Translations under genes and position numbers: made by a program
Shown: in pieces, positions 1-7,779 of the stretch
Numbering within the stretch: the stretch's first letter is position 1
Layout: the number at the start of each line of letters is the position of its first letter
Origin: Colwellia sp.
Lineage (GTDB): Bacteria; Pseudomonadota; Gammaproteobacteria; Enterobacterales; Alteromonadaceae
Length of the DNA stretch: 64,000 nt
Assembly (NCBI GenBank): GCA_013215295.1
Contig: JABSOZ010000008.1
Location: 124,001-188,000 of the forward strand
Direction of reading: 5' to 3'
The notes under the pieces: generated by a model
Databases searched by the model: none
The model's input: only the letters and a program-made list of their open reading frames with translations
What the model was told of the DNA's origin: nothing

Positions 1-204
1 TCTATGTATTTAGCAATAATGTTTACTATATGTTAGTTATAGCTGAAAAATATATTAACGCTATGTTGCAAATACGGATTGTGTTAATTATTTATACAAT
101 TAATTGTATGGTATAGAACCACTAACTAAAAAACAATCATGTTTGTTGACTTTATTATTTATCAACAAGAATTTATCAGCTTAACGTTAATTTTATTCAA
201 TGGC

Positions 205-1818
205 TTAGGTTGGAATACTAATTTTGAAATGCACCCCAGTTTCAATTTCCCTACTGAATGATATTTTACCACCTAAAGCTTGTGTGACAAGATTGTAAAC
301 AAGGTGCAAACCTAGACCACTACCGCCAGAACCTCGTTTAGTTGTTGTAAAAGGCTCAAAAATTTTATTCATAATAGAAGGCTCAATGCCCCTACCGTCA
401 TCTTGATAGTCAATCGTTAGCATGTCGCTAGCAATACTCACTTGTATTGTTATAACACCATGATCCCTTTCATCAAAGCCATGAGTAATTGAGTTGAGAA
501 TTAAGTTAATAATAATTTGGTTTATCGGACCAGGTTTGCTGGTAATACTTAGTTCGCTTTGACAATCTATATTAATAATATATGGCAAAGGATTCATTTG
601 TGGCGCTAAAGTTAATAGTACTTCATCGAGCAAGTCTTTGATGTTAAACGTGCACGCCTTTTCACTTGTTTGATCTACGGCAACTTTTTTGAAGCTAGTA
701 ATTAATTCTGCAGCACGTTTTAAATTACGATAAATAATGGCTGTATTTTCTTCCCCTTCAATGAGGAATTTTTTTAAATGGCTGGACTTTAAGGTTTTAT
801 TGTCAAAAGCTTGTTTGATTTCTAATAAACGATCTGACAATAATGTAGAAGCTGTAACGCCTAAGCCTATCGGTGTATTTACTTCATGTGCTACCCCCGC
901 AACCATATCGCCTAATGAAGCCATTTTTTCACTTTCAACCAGTTGTCCCTGAAACTGGTGAAGCTTTTCCAGTGTTGAAAGTAATTCATTGTTTGAATCT
1001 TTTAATGCCTGTGTGCGTGTATTTATTTTATCTTCGAGATCTTGATTTTGTTGGAAAGTGAGTTGCTTATCCTCTGATAATTTAGTGAGTTGTGTTTCAG
1101 CTCTATTAAGTAAAATATTGATGTTACGTACAAGAATATCAAGTTCTTTGAAAGGCATTGGATCAATGCGCAAGTTGAATTTTTTATGCTTAGAAATTTC
1201 TTGTATTTTATTTGATACTTCAGACATTGGACCGGTGATAAATCGATTGAGTGAGATTACCACTAACAGAGACGTTAAAATCAGAATAATAATTATGATA
1301 CTGAGTCGAAAGTACATATTACGTGTTACTTTCTGAATGTTTTCAGTATTTGTTTGTATGTAAACATAGCCCACAGTTTTCTCAAGATGAGTAATAGGCA
1401 CCATAAGTTCTATAGTCTGCGTCTGAGTTTGAAGATTGAATGTTGGTGAAGATAATTCTGAAAATTTGTCACTTTGGTTGAGTATACGAGCATTTATAGT
1501 GTTTTTGTTATAACTCGGAAATTTTTCTTTATTTTCAGGTTCGAGATGTATCTTATAAATATGAACATGATGAATATAAGGAACATACTCCAGCATTGAT
1601 AAATATTCATCAATCGAGTTAGTTTCATCATTAATAATATTGGCATTTGCTATAAGTTCTCCCCAATATACTGTGTTATTTATTGACTGCTTCTTAGCAT
1701 CTTCGATAAATAAATTACCGACGATAAAATAAGAAAGAATGACAAATAAAACAATGAAACCGATGATCATAATCACCAGTTTTCTTTTTAATGAGTGAAT
1801 GTTTTTCATTTTTTCCAT
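205..1818 (-). CDS. membrane sensor histidine kinase
   Basis: Orphan two-component sensor kinase of 537 residues in the inner membrane. The first transmembrane segment is at about residues 14-36 and the second at about 171-190, bracketing an extracytoplasmic sensor of about 130 residues with no recognised fold. A HAMP-like linker and a coiled coil (about 192-295) follow. The HisKA phosphoacceptor is H311 in GVAHEVNTP, and the HATPase domain shows the N box (NLILNSITHGF), the DDGRGI box and the GSGLGLH box. HEVNTPIG with the FEPFTTTKRG box is typical of the HisKA class that often pairs with separate response regulators; none is encoded nearby. It lies 34 bp behind rsmC on the same strand and may be cotranscribed. 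A second in-frame ATG at 1809 is also possible as the start. The signal sensed is unknown. Confidence 0.9.
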   Translation of the reverse strand: MEKMKNIHSLKRKLVIMIIGFIVLFVILSYFIVGNLFIEDAKKQSINNTVYWGELIANANIINDETNSIDEYLSMLEYVPYIHHVHIYKIHLEPENKEKFPSYNKNTINARILNQSDKFSELSSPTFNLQTQTQTIELMVPITHLEKTVGYVYIQTNTENIQKVTRNMYFRLSIIIIILILTSLLVVISLNRFITGPMSEVSNKIQEISKHKKFNLRIDPMPFKELDILVRNINILLNRAETQLTKLSEDKQLTFQQNQDLEDKINTRTQALKDSNNELLSTLEKLHQFQGQLVESEKMASLGDMVAGVAHEVNTPIGLGVTASTLLSDRLLEIKQAFDNKTLKSSHLKKFLIEGEENTAIIYRNLKRAAELITSFKKVAVDQTSEKACTFNIKDLLDEVLLTLAPQMNPLPYIINIDCQSELSITSKPGPINQIIINLILNSITHGFDERDHGVITIQVSIASDMLTIDYQDDGRGIEPSIMNKIFEPFTTTKRGSGGSGLGLHLVYNLVTQALGGKISFSREIETGVHFKISIPT

Positions 1819-1852
1819 GCTTTTATAGTAACTTAAATTTTATATTGAGCAA

Positions 1853-2899
1853 TTAAATAGCACAATAATAAAGCGAGAAGCCTTTTTTCTTCGCTAAAAC
1901 TTGGGTGCGACCAATTTCTTTTTCCATTATTGGTTGATAACGCAAAAAGCTATTAGCGACAACTATTACATGCCCTTTCGGCTTTAAGTAAGGTTTTATT
2001 TTTGACAAAAAGGTTTCAGTTGCCAGATAATTGGTTTTCAGTCCTTGATGAAATGGCGGGTTAGAAATAACGTAATCGTATTTTCCTTTAACATCTGACA
2101 AGCTATTTGATGGAAAAACTTGCCCGGTTAAGTTATTTAAATTCAATGTTTTTTGAGCTGAATATAAAGCTAAAGCGCTCACATCGAGTAAATGTAAATT
2201 AGCGTTTGGGAATATTTTACCGTAGTAGCTTGCGATAACACCTGCACCACAACCAAAATCGAGAAGATCTCCAGTGACTTTTTTCGGTACATTTTCTAAT
2301 AATACCTGTGTTCCGATATCTAATCTGTTGTGACTAAATACGCCAGGCAACGCAACAACCTCTATAACCGTTTCATTAATGGAAAATGAATACGACTTCA
2401 ACCAGCTTTCTAAAATAAAACTTTCTTGAGCGGGCAGCATATTAGCAGCAAATAATAAACAGTGACGGGCTGAATCAACTTTTGCGCAATTCGCTAGTTG
2501 CTGTGTCGTTAATTTCTCTAACGACTTAATACCGCTTTTATTTTCACCGACAATTAATACTAAACATTCTTTTGATAATGACGCTGCAACCATTGCAAGT
2601 GTAAAAGTTAATTCAGCTTTACTTTTTGGAAATTGAATAATGACTAAGTCGTGTACAACATCACTTTCATATTGAACACTAAATACGGAAGTCATTTGGG
2701 AAATATTTTGTTGTTTGGCTTGTAAGTGCAATTGATAATTTGTGTTGTAACAAGTCATAACAGCTTGAGGATGACTTGCATGATATTCTTGAAAAAAATC
2801 ATCAACAGGTAAGTTGATAAATAAGGGGGATTTTGCTTGAAGCAAGTCGGCATTACGGAGTAATAATTGGTTAATATTATCTAACAAAATAGTTCTCAA
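1853..2899 (-). CDS. rsmC: 16S rRNA (guanine-1207-N2)-methyltransferase RsmC
   Basis: SAM-dependent methyltransferase of 348 residues acting on G1207 of 16S rRNA in the 30S subunit. As in RsmC, a degenerate N-terminal methyltransferase-like half is followed by the catalytic half, with motif I LLDFGCGAGVIASYYG and the base-methylation motif NPPFHQG. Length is close to the family norm of about 340. The only upstream start in frame is a TTG at 2899 (LRTILLDNINQ in literal reading); no ATG occurs near the N terminus and there is no strong Shine-Dalgarno sequence, so the start is uncertain. The histidine kinase follows on the same strand. Confidence 0.92.
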   Translation of the reverse strand: MRTILLDNINQLLLRNADLLQAKSPLFINLPVDDFFQEYHASHPQAVMTCYNTNYQLHLQAKQQNISQMTSVFSVQYESDVVHDLVIIQFPKSKAELTFTLAMVAASLSKECLVLIVGENKSGIKSLEKLTTQQLANCAKVDSARHCLLFAANMLPAQESFILESWLKSYSFSINETVIEVVALPGVFSHNRLDIGTQVLLENVPKKVTGDLLDFGCGAGVIASYYGKIFPNANLHLLDVSALALYSAQKTLNLNNLTGQVFPSNSLSDVKGKYDYVISNPPFHQGLKTNYLATETFLSKIKPYLKPKGHVIVVANSFLRYQPIMEKEIGRTQVLAKKKGFSLYYCAI

Positions 2900-2980
2900 A
2901 TGAGTTGTTTATGACGTTAATAAAAATAGCAACTACGTGATAAATTAATTAACGGTAATTTATACGCTTAACGACAAGAT

Positions 2981-4351
2981 ATGGTTATAATAGCCGATAT
3001 TCTACGTGAATATTATGATCATGTCAGAAACGCGAAAAATATATTTACAAATCATCAGATAAAATTCAGGGAGTGGGTTATTTTTACTAAAATATTGACT
3101 TGGTTTAAAGTAAAACTAATACGCAGTAATAAGCGTGCATTTTTACTAAAACTTCGTTATTTCACCATACCCAATTGGTTTAAAAAAACGCCTACAGCTG
3201 AAGTGTATTTAGCACTTAATGACCCTTACAGCTTTATGCTTATTCAAGTTTTGCCCCAGTTAGAAAAACGTTTTAATATTCAATTTAAGTTGTTTTTGGT
3301 TTATGAAAGTGTGCCAGGGGTGACTATTGATCCTAAATTAATGCGTGCTTGGGCGATAAAAGATGCCAATTATATTGCTGATCAATATCAATTAAAAAAA
3401 ATAACACAGCAACCGACTCAAGAGTCACTCTTTACTGGGCAGCAAATGTGGCAATTACGTCCAAAAACATTAGCTAATGCATGGCAGCTTTTTCAACAAA
3501 CGTGGTTCAATGAATTTGAAGATTATTATCATGCCTCTACACCGGTAATCAATTATCAAATCAAAAACTTAATGCGTTTAGTTAAGTTAGGTCATTATTT
3601 ACCTTCTTCAATATTTATTGCCGGTAAATGGTTTGTCGGTATTGATAGATTAGACCATCTTGAAAAATGTTTGGTCGATTTTGACTTGGCAAAAGATGAC
3701 AGTTCACCTATGTATCAAAAAAATAAATTAGTTTTTGCTGAGCAACCAACGAAAAAAACTGCAGTCGATAACAAAAAGACTGATATCTTAGAAGTTTATA
3801 TTTCTTTGCGCAGTCCTTATTCTTATATAGGTTTACTTCAAGCTGAAAAATTAAGTCAACATTATCAAATACCTTTGAAAATAAAACCGATACTTCCACT
3901 CTTGATGAGAGGGTTAACTACCACAGAAAATAAGCAACGTTATGCAGTTTTTGATGCCAGTCGAGAAGCTAATAAATTAGAAATTCCATTTACTGGAATT
4001 ACAGATCCTCTCGGACAAGGTATTATTAATGCATTTCAAGTTTTTGCTTATGCAGATAAAGAAAATAAAGGCTTAGCGTTTATTAAGTCAGCCTTTAATG
4101 CTATTTATGTTGATGGTCTAGATTTATCGCAAAATTCAGTGATCGCCTCTTTATGTGAGCAACATGAGTTGAATTATGAAGCAGCATTAAAACAAAATAA
4201 GGAGCATGATTGGCAACAATGGTCAGATTGTAACCAAACGAGTTTAGAGAGTATGGGGTTATGGGGAACGCCATGTTTCCGTTTTAAAGAAACAACATGT
4301 TGGGGGCAAGACCGTTTGGCACAAATAGAACAAGCGATGATTACTTCATAA
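2981..4351 (+). CDS. tandem DsbA-like (2-hydroxychromene-2-carboxylate isomerase-type) protein
   Basis: A 456-residue protein built of two thioredoxin-fold DSBA/HCCA-isomerase-like domains. Domain 1 (about 74-235) opens with VYLALNDPYSFM and closes with GKWFVGIDRLDHLEKC. Domain 2 (about 267-450) opens with VYISLRSPYSYIG and closes with CWGQDRLAQIEQ. Both halves keep the DPYS/SPYS opening and the GxDRLxxIE closing signature of HCCA isomerases, which use glutathione rather than a CxxC pair. No CxxC active site is visible, so this is not a disulfide oxidase. The N terminus (1-70) is basic and has no clear signal peptide. The ATG at 2981 is the only nearby start but has no evident ribosome site. 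Substrate is unknown; glutathione-dependent isomerase or transferase activity is inferred from the fold only. Confidence 0.75.
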   Translation: MVIIADILREYYDHVRNAKNIFTNHQIKFREWVIFTKILTWFKVKLIRSNKRAFLLKLRYFTIPNWFKKTPTAEVYLALNDPYSFMLIQVLPQLEKRFNIQFKLFLVYESVPGVTIDPKLMRAWAIKDANYIADQYQLKKITQQPTQESLFTGQQMWQLRPKTLANAWQLFQQTWFNEFEDYYHASTPVINYQIKNLMRLVKLGHYLPSSIFIAGKWFVGIDRLDHLEKCLVDFDLAKDDSSPMYQKNKLVFAEQPTKKTAVDNKKTDILEVYISLRSPYSYIGLLQAEKLSQHYQIPLKIKPILPLLMRGLTTTENKQRYAVFDASREANKLEIPFTGITDPLGQGIINAFQVFAYADKENKGLAFIKSAFNAIYVDGLDLSQNSVIASLCEQHELNYEAALKQNKEHDWQQWSDCNQTSLESMGLWGTPCFRFKETTCWGQDRLAQIEQAMITS

Positions 4352-4402
4352 TACATAACATATAATATATTCGTACTATCCCCATTTAGACGTCTATTGA
4401 CT

Positions 4403-4430
4403 CAGCATTAGAATAAATGTTCTAATGCTG
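4403..4430 (+). terminator. stem-loop, possible terminator
   Basis: A perfect 11-bp stem (CAGCATTAGAA / TTCTAATGCTG) with a 6-nt loop lies about 50 bp past the stop of the tandem DsbA-like gene and before the lysine riboswitch. The T tract after it is weak (TTGTCC), so termination is plausible rather than certain. Confidence 0.45.
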
Positions 4431-4487
4431 TTGTCCTAATTCGAAAAAGTTATTGCTTTGTTTTCCTAACGAGCAACAACTTGATGA

Positions 4488-4664
4488 AAAAGGGCCAGAA
4501 GAGGAGCATTAACCAGGTAGTTATCATAAAGAGATCAAACTCTAGTGATTGATAACGAGGGGGATTAATGCCGAGGTAAGTGAATTTTTGATGATTTACG
4601 TACCGGTTGTTTGGGTTGAATCCTAGCAATTGTCACCAATTTGGTGGAGAGCTTCTGGCCTTTG
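4488..4664 (+). ncRNA. lysine riboswitch (L box) aptamer
   Basis: Closely matches the Escherichia coli lysC leader. P1 is closed by GGCCAGAAG (near 4494) with CTTCTGGCC (4652-4660). Between them are the hallmark blocks AGAGGAGC, GAGGGGGATTAATGCCGAGG and GGTTGAATCC followed by TTGTCACC and GGTGGAGAGCTTCTGG. These sit in the same order and spacing as in known L boxes, which bind lysine and repress lysine biosynthesis or transport genes. The downstream gene is a dapA homologue, which fits. Ends are set by the P1 pairing. Confidence 0.95.
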
Positions 4665-4728
4665 TAAAGCCAAAGCACTCACCCTAATTATGGTGAAATC
4701 TGTTTCGGCTGATACAAACGCCTAATAG

Positions 4729-4756
4729 TTCTCCGAACGAGCAGAGTTCGAGAGAA
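4729..4756 (+). promoter_or_regulatory. ribosome-site-sequestering hairpin (riboswitch expression platform)
   Basis: TTCTCCGAAC pairs with GTTCG-A-GAGAA across a 7-nt loop with one bulged A. The 3' arm contains the AGAGAA Shine-Dalgarno stretch and ends one base before the dapA-like ATG at 4757. The geometry suggests that the riboswitch controls translation initiation. No terminator hairpin with a U tract is seen between aptamer and gene. Confidence 0.6.
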
Positions 4757-5689
4757 ATGAATCAAATAAAATTATCAAAAAACGTTAGCTCAAATGCTAA
4801 CTCAAAGCATCATAAAACTATTTTATGGACCGCTCTAGTCACGCCATTACTTAACGATGGTGAAATCGATTTTCAAAGCCTAAAAAAATCAGCTATCAGC
4901 CAATCTGATGCTGGTAATGGTATTGTGTTGCTAGGAAGTACGGGTGAGGGGCTCGCTTTAACATCACAAGAACATCTTAGTATTGTTGAGTTTGTTTGTC
5001 AGTTATCGCTTCAAGCACCTTTAATGGTGGCGGTTGGAGGATATCATTTAACTGAGCAAATAAATTGGATATCAACTTGTAATCAATTACCCATCTCAGC
5101 TTATTTGCTAGGCAGCCCAATTTACGCAAAGCCTGGTGTTGTCGGCCAAATACAATGGTTTCGTACTTTGCTGGATGCCGCAAAATTTCCTTGTATGTTA
5201 TATAACGTGCCGTCACGCAGTGGTGTTTCAATTCCTATAGAAACTTTACAAGCTGTACAAAATCATCAGAATTGTTGGGCATTAAAGGAAGCCAGTGGCG
5301 ATTTAAATCAAGTGTTAGTTTATCGTCAATATTGCCCTGACATTGCGCTTTATAGTGGTGAAGACGCGATGATGCCGTATTTAGCGCAAGCGGGTGTAAA
5401 AGGCCTCGTTTCTGTTTGTAGTAATGTTTGGCCAAGGGCAACTCATAAATATGTAGAGTTATCATTAGCTGGCGAAACACAAGGTTTATTTCCTCTTTGG
5501 CAAAATGCCGTAGATGAACTTTTTCAAGTAGCAAGTCCCATCCCCGTTAAAAATTTAATGCATCAAAAACAAATGATCGCGACGCCATTTTTGCGCGCGC
5601 CTTTAACCCACTTAGAACTTGACGACAATAACGCGTTATTAGCGTCAGACAAACTCATTAATCAATGGCTTGGCAATCTATCTAAATAA
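4757..5689 (+). CDS. dapA: DapA-family 4-hydroxy-tetrahydrodipicolinate synthase (dapA paralogue)
   Basis: TIM-barrel aldolase of the DHDPS/NAL superfamily, 310 residues against about 292 for E. coli DapA. It is expected to condense pyruvate with aspartate semialdehyde. The Schiff-base lysine is K177 (ALKEASGD), the proton-relay tyrosine Y149 (YNVPSRSG), the carboxylate-binding arginine R154, and the active-site pair S61-T62 (GSTGEG, where E. coli has TT). Y123 in SPIYAKP matches the second of the E. coli tyrosine pair; the first is isoleucine. These residues fit true DHDPS better than N-acetylneuraminate lyase. It is first in a riboswitch-controlled operon. A non-homologous extension of about 20 residues precedes the barrel. 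A separate housekeeping dapA elsewhere is likely but cannot be seen. Confidence 0.85.
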   Translation: MNQIKLSKNVSSNANSKHHKTILWTALVTPLLNDGEIDFQSLKKSAISQSDAGNGIVLLGSTGEGLALTSQEHLSIVEFVCQLSLQAPLMVAVGGYHLTEQINWISTCNQLPISAYLLGSPIYAKPGVVGQIQWFRTLLDAAKFPCMLYNVPSRSGVSIPIETLQAVQNHQNCWALKEASGDLNQVLVYRQYCPDIALYSGEDAMMPYLAQAGVKGLVSVCSNVWPRATHKYVELSLAGETQGLFPLWQNAVDELFQVASPIPVKNLMHQKQMIATPFLRAPLTHLELDDNNALLASDKLINQWLGNLSK

Positions 5690-5734
5690 CTAAGCTAAAT
5701 AACCCCTTTTAAAATTTAATAAGAGTAACAAACA

Positions 5735-6484
5735 ATGAATTGGCAAGAAACGTTAACACAATTAGAAGCAGGCACTGTACGTGCAGCAACTCAAGATGAA
5801 CAAGGCAACTGGCAAGCGAATGTAGAAGTAAAACAAGCCATATTAGCTGCTTTTAAAGCAGGCGAAAACATTGCTTTTGATGGGATTTATAAAGGATTTG
5901 TCGATAAGCATAATTTACCTGCGCGTGAATTCACAGCTGACGATCAAGTACGTTTAGTGCCCGGCGGTTCTTCGGTACGTCGTGGTGCTCATGTTGCAGC
6001 GGGAGTGATTATTATGCCACCTGCTTATATAAATGTTGGCGCTTTTGTTGATTCCGGCACTATGGTTGATAGCCATGCATTGATCGGTTCATGCGCACAA
6101 ATAGGTAAAAATGTGCATGTTTCTGCGGCTGTTCAAATTGGTGGCGTTTTAGAACCTGTTGGCGCTAGCCCAGTTATTATCGAAGACGGTGCCTTTTTAA
6201 GTGCGGGTGTTGTGATTGTTGAAGGCATAGTTGTTAAAAAGGGGGCGGTTTTAGCGCCGGGTGTTTCTCTGTCAGCGTCAGTGCCTGTTTACGATTGTGT
6301 TAATCAAGTGATGCTTGAAAAAGGGGCTGACATTCCAGAACGAGCTGTTGTTGTTCCTGGTACGCGTCCGGTTTCAGGTGAATGGGCTAAAGCGCAGGGC
6401 TTAAATATGGCTTGTGCATTAATCGTTAAATATCGTGATGAAAAAAGCAATGCGTCGTTAGAGCTTGAATCGATTTTACGTTAA
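5735..6484 (+). CDS. dapD: DapD-like tetrahydrodipicolinate N-succinyltransferase
   Basis: Left-handed beta-helix acyltransferase, 249 residues against 274 in E. coli DapD, with a shorter N-terminal domain. It shows the DapD core: [31 protein letters not shown] region, [23 protein letters not shown] region, and [19 protein letters not shown] region, where E. coli has near-identical [24 protein letters not shown] and GGVLEPLQANPTIIED blocks. It should transfer a succinyl (or related acyl) group to tetrahydrodipicolinate and act in the cytoplasm as a trimer. It lies 45 bp behind the dapA-like gene. Divergence from E. coli DapD leaves room for a shifted acyl donor or acceptor. Confidence 0.85.
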   Translation: [249 protein letters not shown]

Positions 6485-6511
6485 ATAATTATAAGATAAA
6501 CAGGTGTTTTA

Positions 6512-7756
6512 ATGTCTGAATTAGCGAGTGTCACTCATTGCTTCAATTCTCCTTCAGCGGTTGAATTAATCGCTGAGTTAAAAAAGCAACAACCTGAAAA
6601 CACAGAAGAAGAAGGTTACTTTGTTTACCATTTAGACGCGCTAAAAGCTCATTTAGATGAGTTACAAAATCAAAATGTGATCAAACTATGGTTTGCGGTA
6701 AAAGCGAATCCGTTATCTAAAATCATTCAAACCTTAGATGGCGCTGGGTTTAATTTTGATGTGGCGAGTAGTGGTGAATTAAAGCAAGTATTAAAGCAGG
6801 GCATTACCCCTGAACGAATTTTAAATACTGGGCCTGCAAAATCAAAAACGCAAATTACCTCTTTTATAAATCAAGGTGTGAATATTTTTGTTGCTGAAAG
6901 TCTTAATCAACTTGTTTGGTTAAATGAAGCCGCGCTTGAAAATAATGTTAAGCCTGAGGTTTTGCTGCGAGTACAGCTACAGTGGCCCGATGGTGAAAAA
7001 AATCCATTGGGAGGTAATAGCTTAACCCCATTTGGGTTATCAGTGGAGCAATGGAAAACCATTAAAACTGCTGACTTTCCTGGCCTTGAACTTTGTGGCC
7101 TTCATATTTTTCAATGGGGCAATATGCTCAGTAATGAGAAAATGTTTTCACTTTGGTCTCAAATGGTGCCGCCATTAAAACAGTTAGCCGATGATATTGG
7201 CATGCCGCTGAAAATATTAGATTTAGGTGGCGGTTTAGGGATTGATTATTTACAGCGCGGGAAAACACTTTCTTGGCAGCAAATACTGGCAGATCTCGCC
7301 ATCATAAAACAACAAGCTGGTGCTGAAGAGTTATGGTTAGAGCTGGGACGTTTTGCCGTAGCTGAATGTGGCTATTATGTGACTCCTGTTGTTGATAGAA
7401 AAACAAACTATGGTCAAAAACAGTTGGTATTGGCGGCAGGGATAAATCACTTATTACGTCCTGCGATCACCGACCAACCATTTCCGGTTAATTTATTACG
7501 CCAATCTTCACAGGAAAAGCAGTTGTTCGATATCCATGGGCCGTTATGTACCAGTATGGATAAACTTGGGCAACTGCCTCTGCCAACAGATGTTTCTGTT
7601 CACGACCAACTTATATTTGGTTACTGTGGTGCTTATGGTTTTACCGAGAGTATGCCATTTTTTCTTTGTCATCATATCGCTGCGGAATATGTTTTTAGTC
7701 AAGGGAAGTTGATTGAAGTAAGAGCGTCACAACCTGCTGATTGGTACCTTAGATAA
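6512..7756 (+). CDS. LysA-family fold-III PLP-dependent decarboxylase
   Basis: A 414-residue alanine-racemase-fold (type III) PLP decarboxylase. The PLP lysine is K64 (FAVKANP), the ring-stacking histidine H198 (GLHIFQWG), the phosphate-binding loop GGGLG at 239-243, and the catalytic cysteine C346 in GPLCTSMD. The C-terminal GYCGAYG block matches the family. The GPLCTSMDKLG and FGYCGAYGFTES stretches look closer to the BtrK/exosortase-associated decarboxylase branch, which acts on carrier- or acyl-linked substrates, than to standard LysA (GPICETGD). It may thus decarboxylate diaminopimelate or an N-acylated form of it. This is the third gene of the riboswitch operon, 27 bp after dapD. Confidence 0.8.
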   Translation: MSELASVTHCFNSPSAVELIAELKKQQPENTEEEGYFVYHLDALKAHLDELQNQNVIKLWFAVKANPLSKIIQTLDGAGFNFDVASSGELKQVLKQGITPERILNTGPAKSKTQITSFINQGVNIFVAESLNQLVWLNEAALENNVKPEVLLRVQLQWPDGEKNPLGGNSLTPFGLSVEQWKTIKTADFPGLELCGLHIFQWGNMLSNEKMFSLWSQMVPPLKQLADDIGMPLKILDLGGGLGIDYLQRGKTLSWQQILADLAIIKQQAGAEELWLELGRFAVAECGYYVTPVVDRKTNYGQKQLVLAAGINHLLRPAITDQPFPVNLLRQSSQEKQLFDIHGPLCTSMDKLGQLPLPTDVSVHDQLIFGYCGAYGFTESMPFFLCHHIAAEYVFSQGKLIEVRASQPADWYLR

Positions 7757-7779
7757 GCCGTTTATAAAGAGTAAAAATA

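Noticed and set aside
1..204. A possible gene at the left end
   Set aside because: AT-rich DNA without a frame, ribosome site or RNA gene pattern that I can support.
2981..4351. Disulfide oxidoreductase function for the DsbA-like protein
   Set aside because: No CxxC motif in either domain, and no clear signal peptide.
4352..4487. A tRNA or second riboswitch before the lysine aptamer
   Set aside because: Only a simple stem-loop is present; no cloverleaf or other conserved riboswitch core.
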